DNA from: Rebecca billardiae RCC1528
Lineage: Eukaryota > Haptophyta
NCBI GenBank assembly: GCA_965240325.2
Contig: OZ251227.1
Location: forward strand, 744,001-808,000
DNA length: 64,000 nucleotides
Direction: 5' to 3'
Both the position numbers and the translations under genes were made by a program. The notes beneath the pieces were generated by a model that saw nothing but the letters and a program-made list of their open reading frames with translations, searched no databases and was not told the origin of the DNA. Positions within the stretch are counted from its first letter, which is position 1; every line of letters begins with the position of its first letter. This document shows, one piece after another, positions 34,947 through 45,800 of this stretch.

Positions 34947-36097
34947 GCCGCCAACCGGGTCCGGTGCCAGCCCCCTGACTGTGGTGACGAGCCCAGGCTA
35001 GAGTAGCTAGCATAATAGTGCCCAAACGGCCCAAGTCCTAGCCCTAGCTAGGTCATGCATCGATCATACACCATACTGTCCATACTTCGACCGCTGCACC
35101 TGCGCCATCAGCCCTGCTCACCCTGCTGGCCTGCCGAGATTGAGACGGCGCGTCTGCTTATTGAGCGGCGCGACTCCGAAGACAATCTGAATAAGCTAAA
35201 GAGTCGTGATGCGCGTCACCGTTCCGTGGCGTCGTTCACAGCACGACATTGTCACGACAACGCGGCAGCCATGAGCGCGCGGAGCCGCGCTACGGCGCGG
35301 GCCCGCGAAGCGCTCGCTGCTCGGTCAGGGATCAGTCGGTGCCTGCCGCAGCCGACAGCCGTGAGCCGCGTGCATGCCGCCTCCAGCCATCCAACTGTGC
35401 AGAGTTCGAGCAGAGCGGCAAGTGCGCACGCAGGCGTGCCCGTGAGACGAGCACTGCGGCCGGCACGCCGCACGGGGGAGTCGGGGACGGCAGGTCAGTC
35501 AAAGTGAGGTCAGACCGTCTGTCTGTCGAGTGTCGGCAGGAGGACCAGCCGCTAGCTACCATCACGAACTAGGCTACCAATAGCGGCTGAGACTGCCATC
35601 TGACATCCTGCCCTGCCCCCTCGCCCTCCCAGGCTGGGGCTGGGGCTGGGGGCTGGGGCGTCACAGCAGGTCCAGGTGCGAGGGCCGAGGCGTGCAGCGC
35701 CGCAGGTTTATTTAGATCGCGCTACTGTACAGCAGCTCAAGCTGGGCTCATGCAGATTGTCATGCTTGTCATTGCTCATCGATATATCGCGGAGCGGGCA
35801 CGGTCGCGGGTCGTCGGCGGTGCTTCACTGCTCTGCCATCACACTGCGACAAATAACACCAATGCGTAATGCCGACCGCCGATACACCGTTCGGATCCTG
35901 AACGAAATGTTTAGCACTATAAGTAAGCGGAAAGGGCAATGTGATCAAGGCTCTGGCGTTGAAAGCGCGAGAGTCCGGAGGCGCACCGCACCGTGTAGTT
36001 TGGTAACTCTTTGGACGCTGCTGAGTGCTGAAAGTTTTCCTCGCAGTTTTCCTTGCACCCGCGTTCTGACTCCCGCAATGTAAATCGCACTAGAAAC

Positions 36098-36100
<3 letters not shown>

Positions 36101-36155
<55 letters not shown>
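36101..36155. repeat. (AC)n microsatellite
   Basis: About 27 uninterrupted AC units. Confidence 0.95.
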
Positions 36156-36157
<2 letters not shown>

Positions 36158-36426
36158 ATTACTACGGGCAGGAAGACCTTGGATTACAACCGCAATCAAA
36201 TATTATCAGCGGAGTGATACAGTCAAATGCATTATCTTTTCACACCTAAAGCCACCCACACAATATCCAGCCGAAATCCTGCCGCGCGCGCATTACATAT
36301 CTTTTTTTGATTTGCGGACTCGCACAATGTGCGCCGCTGCCCATCCCCCGGCTTTCGCTCACGCTCAGCTTTTTGAGTTTGGGGGGGGGGGGGCAATGGA
36401 GGATACGCTGTAGCTAGTATCGCTAG

Positions 36427-36543
<117 letters not shown>

Positions 36544-37502
36544 TGAGAGACTCAGACTGAGCGAGAGTCGGCCCCGTCAGCGCGAAGCACGCACACAGGG
36601 CTGGTGCGGGGTAGGGGGCGCCCAGGCAGCCCGGCATGCCTGTAATCATATCAGCTATATACCGTATACGGGCGCTATATTTAGACTCGCCAGAGTCTAA
36701 CGCCATCACAGTCACTGAGACGACCGTATTACACTGCAGTGGGCAGCAGGTTTATAGCCGCGTTATTTAGCCAGTAGCCACGACGGGACGGACGACTATC
36801 ACGACTAAGTACGTCTAATAAGCAGGTGCCCCTGACGACTCAGACCTTGAGTCGTGAGTCGTCACTGACTACTACTGATGATGAGTAACTACTGAGTACT
36901 GAGTCTGAGTCAGTGAGTGACACTGACAGGCCCTGCCCCTCGCGAGCACTCCAGGTCAGTCGGTCCCGCCGGTCCGACTCGTGACCCGCCAACGGATGCA
37001 GATGGTGACCCGACGAAGCAGGCGGATCTCGTCGTCGCCCGCGCTTCATGGTCAGAGCCATACGTCAACTCATCAAGCAAGCGTCGGGCGCAGCAGGTCA
37101 CGCGTGACACGCGACCACACTCACTCTTGCTGTCACGTACAGCGCCCAACCCAGACCGGCGGTTGCGCACGCAAGTTCGTTGAGCACGCGATACTCACGA
37201 TCAAGGGCCCCACCGGCAACCGTCTCCTGGGGCACACACGTCCGCTGCTGTTTCCAGAGCCAGTTCGGCGCCTGCACCACGCTGCTCTGCGCCCGCGATG
37301 CTCACCGAGTGCCACAACTGCGCAACACGCGCTGCTCCCGTAAGCGCAGGGCACCAGGTCGCAGCCGAGCTCACCTGCGCACCGGGCGGCGCGCCAGCTA
37401 GTGTCGTCGACGAGCACGTGGCGCCATCACAGCGCGCGCCAACGAACAACCCACACGCCGCTCCCGAGAGCAGCACGCCTGTTGCCCACAACAATCTCCA
37501 GT

Positions 37503-38364
37503 TCACGCGTGTTGCGCACGACGCGCCTGCTGCGGCTGCCGTAACAGGCTCCCTCGCGCGGCGGGCGCCGTCGCGCGCGCCGCGGCCGGCGGGCTGAGCC
37601 CGAGCACGAGCCAGAACCAGCTCACGCCCACGCTGGCGCTGAGCGCGACTGCGCCGAAGTAGCCGCTCGGCGTGCCGTCGTACGCCGCGGTGGCGGCAGC
37701 GGACGCGCCGGCCATCGTGATGCACATCATCGTCATCGCCACGCCCTCCGCGGTGCCTGCGACGTGCTCCCACTCGCTCAGGTAGAGCGCCTTGGCGGGC
37801 GGGTCCCACACGAAGCGCATCGTGTGGAGCACAACGGACGGCAGCGGCACCGCCCACCAGCCGACTGGCGCGCGGCGCGCGGCGGCGAGCGCGGCGAGCG
37901 CGGCGGTGAGCGCGTACGGCACCGTGCCCAGCTGCAGCACATCGAACGCGCGCACGCGCCTGCTCAGCGCGAGCGCGGCCGCGCTCCCGCCGATGCCGGC
38001 GAGGGGGAGGACGGTGAGGACCATCCCCGCGTGCACGGACGAGAGACCGTAGTGAGACATCAGCACCGCCGGCATCAGCGTGATCTGGACCGCCACGGTG
38101 CCCATCGTGAGCGAGACGAACACGCTCAGGCCGACGTACAGCCGCGAGCCAAAGAGCACGCGCACGTCCGCGCAGCGGGCCGGCCGGCGCGCGCCCCGCG
38201 CCTCCTCGCCTTCGCCTTGCGCGGAGGCGGAGGACGTCATCGAGGAGGCGGAGGCGGAGGCGCCTGCAGCTCCCGGCGCGGCCGTCTCGCCGGCAGCGAG
38301 CGAGCCGGCCGGCGGCGGCATGGCCGCGTCGCTCACCGACCGCGAGTCGCTGCGACTCGCCCGC
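37503..38364 (-). pseudogene. MFS transporter copy 2, C-terminal half (split by the virus)
   Basis: This is nearly base-for-base the same as 18431-19292 of the intact paralogue, from the DSRSVSDAAMPP loop to the stop. Upstream codons are cut off at 38364 by the left viral terminal repeat. Together with 57436-58037 it would make an uninterrupted frame of 488 codons. The similarity to copy 1 also covers about 165 bases beyond the stop, so the gene was duplicated with its 3' flank. Confidence 0.92.
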
Positions 38365-38424
38365 GTGTGTGGGGGTATACGGTGCCGCCACCCCACCCCG
38401 CCTCCCCAGCTCTCCTCCGAGCCT
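38365..38424 (+). repeat. PLV left terminal inverted repeat
   Basis: It begins GTGTGTGGGGGTATACGG and matches the reverse complement of 57376-57435 over 60 bases with one visible mismatch. Confidence 0.95.
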
Positions 38425-38735
38425 ACGACTCGTCATCCCCGGTTCTCAGTCGAGCCACGCCGAGCCACGCCGAGCCACATCGAGCCACGCCGAGCCGCGT
38501 CGAGCCACATCGAGTATACGGTGCCGCCACCCCACCCCGCCTCCCCAGCTCTCCTCCGAGCCTACGACTCGTCATCCCCGGTTCTCAGTCGAGCCACGTC
38601 GAGCCACGCCGAGCCACGTCGAGCCACGTCGAGCCACGCCGAGCCACGCCGAGCCACGTCGAGCCACGTCGAGCCACGCCGAGCCACGCCGAGCCACGTC
38701 GAGCCGCGTCGAGCCACATCGAGCCACGACGCCCG
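38375..38735. repeat. PLV left subterminal repeat array
   Basis: An 83-bp block that starts inside the terminal repeat (38375-38457) is repeated directly at 38514-38596. Both copies are followed by tandem 10-mers CGAGCCACGT/CGAGCCACGC, running to about 38735. The array is not mirrored at the right end, which carries a different repeat. Confidence 0.9.
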
Positions 38736-38907
38736 CCACCCATCACCACGTCGAGCCTTCGGTGCCACCACCCCACCACCGCCCCACCGCCACCGCCACC
38801 GCCACCCCGCCGCCGCCGCCCCGCCGCCGCCGCCGCCCGCCACGCCGCCGCCGCGTTTATTTCAGCGCAATATAAAATCTTACGCACGTGTATAATACTG
38901 ACCTATC

Positions 38908-39558
38908 ATGCCTTGGCGTGTGACCTGCGAAGCACGCACCGGAGCGCCCGGCTTTGCCGATGACGAGGAATACGAGTCACGCTGGTTCGTGGACCTCACG
39001 GACGCACTCCGCCACTTGATCCACTTCAGCCCCTCGGAGCGCTGGCACTGCGTCCGCCACGCCACGGTACGCTTCGAATACTCAGGCGGTCGGGCATGCA
39101 AATATAGTGACGGCCTGATTTTCTATGGAAACAGCCTCAGGGACCTCGGTGTGAGCGAGCGCACCTTTGACGACGCGTTCGAGCAGGCGCTCGGCATCAA
39201 GCCGGTCACGCTGGAGCGGAAGAACAACGTGTTTGTCCCCATCGACACGAACGCTTCCTCCGGCCGCCATCGCCTCACGCAAGAGACGATCAAGCAAAAG
39301 TCGAGGCGCTTGCTTCCTCCGGAGGAAGAATTGGAGGCGCACAGAGAGGAGAACATCGAGTGCTCCGAATGCAACCGCGAGGTGCCATTCGAGCTCTTCG
39401 CCTTCCGCCGCCGCCGAGGTGGTAGCGTGACGCGCACGATGAACTGCTACGAGTGCCACCTCGAGCAGGTGCGCATCCGCCGGGCGCGCTTCGTGAGCAA
39501 GGGCGCATCCTCGGCGGAGCGCGACGCGCAAATAAAATCGGCGATTCGCATCGCCTAG
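38908..39558 (+). CDS. PLV protein of unknown function with a CxxC zinc-ribbon-like pair
   Basis: 216 residues from ATG 38908, the first gene after the left end. The N-terminal half is mixed alpha/beta in composition with no motif I know. Residues about 152-192 contain CSECNRE and, 29 residues after its first Cys, CYECHLE, spaced as a treble-clef or zinc-ribbon metal site, with an Arg-rich stretch (FAFRRRRGG) between. That arrangement is common in nucleic-acid-binding viral proteins, including HNH-type nucleases, but no catalytic His pair is visible. Upstream of the ATG is an AT-rich segment (GCAATATAAAATCTT) in otherwise GC-rich DNA, a likely promoter. The stop lies in the first unit of a short tandem repeat. 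Confidence 0.8.
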   Translation: MPWRVTCEARTGAPGFADDEEYESRWFVDLTDALRHLIHFSPSERWHCVRHATVRFEYSGGRACKYSDGLIFYGNSLRDLGVSERTFDDAFEQALGIKPVTLERKNNVFVPIDTNASSGRHRLTQETIKQKSRRLLPPEEELEAHREENIECSECNREVPFELFAFRRRRGGSVTRTMNCYECHLEQVRIRRARFVSKGASSAERDAQIKSAIRIA

Positions 39559-39604
39559 GAAAAATCGGCGGCGCGCATCGCCTAGGGAAAAATCGGCGCG
39601 CGTT
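39533..39604. repeat. Short tandem repeat, period about 27 bp
   Basis: Two full units and one partial unit built on AAAATCGGCG and GCATCGCCTAGG, lying between the first viral gene and the polymerase gene. It contains CCTAGG, the same core as the transposon target downstream. Confidence 0.75.
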
Positions 39605-39753
39605 ATTCTGGCGCCAAATAAAAATGTCAACCACCATCATAACACAAAATCTTCGCTTGTAGTATGATGAACGTTGATGAGCTCATCCGAAATGCCCGCG
39701 CGCGCCTCAACGAGCGCACCCCTCGCATCGAAATTCCGATCACGAGTCGCCTA

Positions 39754-40531
39754 CAGGGGTCTCAACAATTAGCTGTATCTCTGTTTGTGCCACTGGACAG
39801 GCATGTGAGCACTTGATTGCCTGGCTAGATGTGGTCTAGCACAGCCCACTCCCTGACCATTCTGACGAGTGGGTGGCTGCTTGGCCAGCTCTCCATGCTG
39901 GGCTGTGGTGCCATCCAGAGTGCGCATGTGCAGCAGCCCAGGTGGGTGCAGCGAGGGGTGCGGCAGGCAGCAGTGGGTGGTCAGCTTGAAAATCCATGCA
40001 GGCCAGCCACCAGCAGCTGGGCTGCAGAGCTCTTGGCTGCACCAGCCCCACTCCAGCCCCCTCAAGTCGGGTGGCTGGCCACCCTCGGGGTGTGTCAGCG
40101 GGTGCTGCTGCTGGCCTCCCAGTGCAGGGGAGCTGACCCGACAGGTCCTTGCGCAGGTGGGGGTGCGGGATTGGGCACTGTGCCACAGCAGCTGCATCCC
40201 ATGAGCTCCCCCCCAGGTGGCATGCAGCCCACCCTAGGGGGTACCAGATCCACTGCCAAGCACAATTTAGGCCTGGCCTGTGTGGGCACACGGCCCGCGA
40301 CCAGTGACGACAAGCCTGCGGCAGGATCTGGCCAGCTGCGACAGGCTGTACGCCTGCAGCCGTGTGACCTGCTGGTGTGCCCAACTCCAGCCCACGCGCG
40401 CTGGGGCTGACGCGCTGGGTCGAAACCGTCGTGCACGGGCCGTGGGGGCCGCCTGGGTCAGCCCAGGGGGGCAGGGTGAGCAGTGGCGTGCAGCTCAGTC
40501 AGAATGTGACGTTTAATTGTTGAGACCCCTG
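39754..40531 (+). repeat. Left 778-bp terminal direct repeat of the transposon
   Basis: Bounded by the 18-bp inverted repeat CAGGGGTCTCAACAATTA at both of its own ends, so each repeat is itself TIR-bounded. It lacks the TG...CA ends expected of an LTR. Confidence 0.92.
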
Positions 40532-41377
40532 TGCCAGTAGAACAAGCCAGGCATGGATAGGCACCATGGCTTTGTGGGTGATCCGCCACCATGTTGGTAG
40601 GACGGAATGCAAGCCTGCTTTCGTGCGAGAAGACCTAGATCTTCTGCAGCACACTGCTTTGTTTTGTTCAAGGATTGCTCTCACGGTTGGTGCGAGAGGG
40701 CTACGGCAGGGGTGATTCTGCCCCTGGGGAGGCAGGGGGCAGGGCCTGGCAGTCGTACAACGCCAAGTTGGGCCCATGAGTCCCTGCAGTGCGCTGATTT
40801 GAGCACGGAAACATCCGCCAGGGCTGGTACAGCCATGCCTGGCAACGCCGCCCGAGTGCGGCTGCCATCGCAGGGGTCCATGCGGCGGCTGACTTTGGCA
40901 GCTCGCTGCTGGCGGCTGGAACTCTCGCGCCCGAATCAAGCTCAAAGTCTCGATTCCGACAGGCGTCGGGTCGGCCTTCCGAAGCAGCTTCCGGGCGTGA
41001 TGCGTTCGCTCGACTCGGAAAGGCGTTTTGCGGGCCCGCCGGATTCGCGGGCAAACGCAAACAGTTTGGCCGGCCGCTACCATGCCACCCCGAAAGGTGG
41101 CCGGTGGGCGGCCACTGGCGGGCGCAACTCGCGCGATGGTGAAGCCCACGCTCATTACGTGCCTGATGGTGGCCAAGCCAGGTGGCAAGAAGAGGAGGCA
41201 CCTTGGTCAGCCCGTGACGGTGCTCACAAGCACCAGCTGGCCCTGGCCAGTACACCCCATATGAGGGGCCAAGGCCATCATCACCTACCTCATGCAGATG
41301 CAGGTGTCCACCCCTAAGATGTTGGCACCAAGTTCGGCTTCACTGCCCTGCAATGCAGGGCGTGGCACAAGAAGCAG

Positions 41378-41914
41378 GCCTGGCGTGTCGTACGCGACCC
41401 GTGCGGGCCGCCCAGGCCGAACGGCAGCCCCTCTTCCATCGCCTAGCCCGAGCCCAGGTGCTACGTCTGCCCTGCGGCCAGTGGGAGCCAGTGGGGTGGC
41501 CCACGGCTGGCTGTGCAGCGCTATGAGCGGTGCCAGACCAGCTAGATAATGGGCAGGATCGGGCCTGGCGTGTCGTACGCGACCCGTACGGGCCGCCCAG
41601 GCCGAACAGCAGCCCCGGTTTCATCACCTAGCCCGAGCCCAGATGCTACGTCTGCCCTGCGACCAGTGGGCGCCAGTGCGGGTGGCCCACGGCTGGCTGT
41701 GCAGCAGCTATGAGCGGTGCCAAACCAGCTAGATGATGGGCAGGATCGGGCCTGGCGTGTCGTACGCGACCCGTACGGGCCGCCTGGGCCGAACGGCAGC
41801 CCCGGTTTCATCACCTAGCCCGAGCCCAGATGCTACGTCTGCCCTGCTGCCAGTGGGCGCCAGTGGGGTGGCCCACGGCTGGCTGTGCAGCCGCTATGAG
41901 CGGTGCCAGACCAG
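41378..41914. repeat. Three tandem units of about 186 bp inside the transposon
   Basis: Units begin with GCCTGGCGTGTCGTACGCGA-like sequence at 41378, 41563 and 41750. They differ from each other by several substitutions. Confidence 0.9.
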
Positions 41915-42064
41915 CGAGGTTGCCGGTCAGATCGAGCTGGGCTGGTCCCTAGTGGCATCTTTCACAGGTCTGGCGTGACATGCGCAGCTGCTCTTGCTCA
42001 TAAGAGCCATTGTTGGGCTCCTGCTGAGCCTGGGTGATGATGTGCAAGTGCATCCGACCCCGCA

Positions 42065-42842
42065 CAGGGGTCTCAACAATTAGCTGTATCTCTGTTTGTG
42101 CCACTGGACAGGCATGTGAGCACTTGATTGCCTGGCTAGATGTGGTCTAGCACAGCCCACTCCCTGACCATTCTGACGAGTGGGTGGCTGCTTGGCCAGC
42201 TCTCCATGCTGGGCTGTGGTGCCATCCAGAGTGCGCATGTGCAGCAGCCCAGGTGGGTGCAGCGATGGGTGCGGCAGGCAGCAGTGGGTGGTCAGCTTGA
42301 AAATCCATGCAGGCCAGCCACCAGCAGCTGGGCTGCAGAGCTCTTGGCTGCACCAGCCCCACTCCAGCCCCCTCAAGTCGGGTGGCTGGCCACCCTCGGG
42401 GTGTGTCAGCGGGTGCTGCTGCTGGCCTCCCAGTGCAGGGGAGCTGACCCGACAGGTCCTTGCGCAGGTGGGGGTGCGGGATTGGGCACTGTGCCACAGC
42501 AGCTGCATCCCATGAGCTCCCCCCCAGGTGGCATGCAGCCCACCCTAGGGGGTACCAGATCCACTGCCAAGCACAATTTAGGCCTGGCCTGTGTGGGCAC
42601 ACGGCCCGCGACCAGTGACGACAAGCCTGCGGCAGGATCTGGCCAGCTGCGACAGGCTGTACGCCTGCAGCCGTGTGACCTGCTGGTGTGCCCAACTCCA
42701 GCCCACGCGCGCTGGGGCTGACGCGCTGGGTCGAAACCGTCGTGCACGGGCCGTGGGGGCCGCCTGGGTCAGCCCAGGGGGGCAGGGTGAGCAGTGGCGT
42801 GCAGCTCAGTCAGAATGTGACGTTTAATTGTTGAGACCCCTG
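42065..42842 (+). repeat. Right 778-bp terminal direct repeat of the transposon
   Basis: The same length as the left repeat, with one substitution noticed (GCGAGGGGTG against GCGATGGGTG). Near identity points to a recent insertion if the repeats arose at transposition. Confidence 0.92.
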
Positions 42843-45800
42843 TAGGCGCTACCGCAGCAGCACGCACGAACTCCATCGCGAGAGCATTCCAGTCTCCGCC
42901 GGGCACCCCCAGCTCGACGCCAGCCACCGGCCTCCGCTCCACCAGCCGCTCGCTCAGCCAATACACGCAGGAGCAGCTCGCGCGCATCCGCCAGTTCCAA
43001 GACGCATTCGAGGGCTTCGGCATGAGTGCCCCGCAAGTCCTCGCAGGTATGATTTATCAAGATCCGTGGAGCGGTAAGCGGCGCAAGATCCCCTCCAACG
43101 GCAGACAGCTCGACGCCCTCGCCGAGCGCGTCGCCAGCAAGATTTCCGGCCCCGCGCCCCGCCGCCGCCGCACGCCCGCCCGCCGCGCGCCCGACTGCGA
43201 CCGCGCTGCGAGCCTCCTCCAGCGCTTCACTCGCTCCCAGCTCGCAAACCGCCTGACTGACGCCCAGCGCACGCAACTGGAGGTCGACCGGAACCTCGCC
43301 ATGCTCTCCACGAGCATGCAGGATCGCTATTTTGAGTTCATCGACCGCAAGCGCTTTATCATGCCGCTCAAGTGGATTCTGCACGAGAATCTTGGACTGC
43401 TCCTGGAGCAGCAGCTCAACTACACGCCGAGCCAGCACCACCTCGGAGCGATTCTCCAGACGATTAATGCGACTATTGACGCCCGCCTGCAGGAGATACC
43501 GTACAGTCGCCTCTCGATGCACATTCGACTCGAATCGATATTCGCGCACGCCAAGGTGACGATTAGCAAATCCACCAAGAACGGAAAGGCCGTCGAGACG
43601 TCCGATTTCACCTGGGAGGCGGATCCCTTTGCAGCAACCATGCACGAGGTCGCTCAGCTCAAGACCCGCGAGGAGATTATGCTCCACGCGCGCGCCTTCA
43701 AGAACCAGAACGACAGGTACAATCCGAGCGCTCTCAACAAGGGGTTCTACGAGTTTGGCGTGGTCACCGCAGGCGCGAAGGAGCTCGACAACTCGACGGC
43801 GCGCCTGGTCATCGACAAGGGCAATCCCGAGGACGTGCAGCAGGTCAAGACCAAGGTCGCTGAGATACTCGCGCTCGTCACCTCCACGAGCAACCCGCAG
43901 TACAGCGCGCGGCGATTTGTGGGCCTCCTCAGCTTCGATGTGGACACCTACCCGATCAATGCCGTCCGACAGCAGGGCTCATCCTACGTCAAGCTCCCGC
44001 AGAAGTTTGGCGGCGGGAGCAAGGGCCTGATCAACCCCGTGAACAAGACCGACAACAAGTGCTTCCTGTGGGCGTCGCTCATGCACTTTGCGAACGCAGA
44101 TGGCGCCAAGAAGCAGGAGCGCACCAGCACGCTCAAGCGCTACGAGTCGATGATCACATGGCCGGAGGAGGTCAAGTTTCCGTTCGACTGCACCGACATC
44201 CCGCGCCTCGAGGAGGTCAACCCCACCCTCACCTGGAACGTCTTCTCGCTCGAGCAAGTCAAGCGCACCTCGGAGGATCATCACGAGCATCCCGAAGACA
44301 CGGACGAGTTCAAGTACCCCATCGTACCGATTCACACGACCACGCCGGAGAAGTACCGCGAGCGCACGCTCATCAACATCCTCGCGTACGAGGACCACTA
44401 CGTCTTCGTCAAGGACCTCGACAAGCTCCTCAGCGAGCGTGCGCACAACTGCGCGCACTGCCCCATCTGCACACGTCGCTTCAGGACCAAGGCAATCCGC
44501 GATCAGCACACGGCGAAGTGCAACGCCAATTGGCGCCACCTCTTCCAGCCGTGGACGCTCGAGGAGATTAAGAGCCAGGCGAGGACACCGCAGGAGCTCA
44601 AGCGCACCGAGACAGACATCACCTACTCGCAGGACACCTCAGTGGTGTGGAAGCCGGTGGTGGCGGTGGCCGACTTTGAGGCGGTCAACACGCAAGTCAA
44701 CGGGGAGACGCATCAGAAGGCGCAATCGGTGAGCCTCAAGTTTGACTTCCAGGACGGTATGGACGCCCCTGACATGGATTGCAGCTTCATGGGTCCGGAT
44801 GCGGGCGTGCGGTTTTTGCATGCGCTGCTCGACGCCACCCCCCAAGATCCGCGACGCGTGCTCGCGCTACAAGGACGACTTTTCAAAGGTCACCGCGGCC
44901 GACCGCGAGCACTTTGAGGCGAGCGAGACGTGCCACTTTTGCGGCGAGGCTGCCTTCGCCTCGAGCGCGGAGATTGCTCGCGCCGAAGCGGAGTACGAGC
45001 TCAAGTCGAAACTCGCGCCGGAGGAAAAGGACGAGTTGAAGCGCGCGCTCGAGGAGGTCCGAGCCAAGCGCAAGGTGCTCGACCACTGCCACTGCACGGG
45101 CCTCTACCGGGGTGCGGCGCACTCGCGGTGCAACCTCAAGCACGGCACACCGAGTCTCATCAGCAGCATACCGGTCTACTTCCACAATATGTCATATGAT
45201 AGCCAGCTCATCATGCAGGCGCTCTCCGACGTGAGCGTTCAGGCGCGCATCAAGGAGCACAAGGTCCGCATGAATGCCATGGTGATCAATTCCGAGCGCT
45301 TCAAGACGCTCGAGATCGGGGCCTTCCGAATCCTCGACTCGATGACGTTCCTGGGTGGAAGCTTGGCGGAATCTCTGAAGAATCTGCCCTCAGAGGACAA
45401 GCACTCACTCCGCCGGGCGGCCAACGAGCACGCCGAGCGCTTCGGCAAGGACCCGGATGCGGTCTTCGAGGCCTTCAAGCACAAACAAGTGTTCCCGTAC
45501 GAGTTCGACTGGCATCAGCACCTCGACGAGCCCATCAGCGCAGACCCTCAGCTCTTCGGCTCCAAGCTCTGTGAAGGCTACGGCAAAACCGACGAGGAGC
45601 TGGAAGAGCGCCTGGAGGCTGAGCAAAAGGAGCTCGAGGAGAGCCTGCCCGAGCGCATGAGCCGCCTGCAGGAGGCGACCGGCATCGTCACGTGGCGTGA
45701 TCTCCACGGTCTGTATCTAAGCGTTGACGTCTGTGGGCTCCAAGATTGCATGCGTGCATTCCGCAAGACCTCGATGACCACGTACGGCCTCGATCCGGCG

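Larger units (their letters stand above)
39754..42842. mobile_element. 3.09-kb transposon with 778-bp terminal direct repeats, inserted in the viral polymerase gene
   Basis: It starts CAGGGGTCTCAACAATTA and ends with the exact reverse complement. TA stands on both sides (39752-39753 and 42843-42844), and the reconstructed target is the palindrome CGCCTAGGCG. A 778-bp unit is repeated directly at both ends; only one base difference was noticed. The middle 1.53 kb contains a 186-bp tandem array and Pro/Arg-rich frames, with no transposase or reverse transcriptase recognised. TA duplication and CAGGGG ends suit a Tc1/mariner-like mechanism; the long direct repeats suit an LTR-like or composite structure. 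Class left open. Confidence 0.88.

Noticed and set aside
38448-38735. CRISPR-like regular array at the left viral end
   Set aside because: The units are contiguous 10-mers without spacers, in a eukaryotic virus; this is a simple tandem repeat.
39754-42842. Classical LTR retrotransposon
   Set aside because: No TG...CA ends, no primer site or polypurine tract, no reverse transcriptase or integrase, and TA rather than 4-6-bp flanks.
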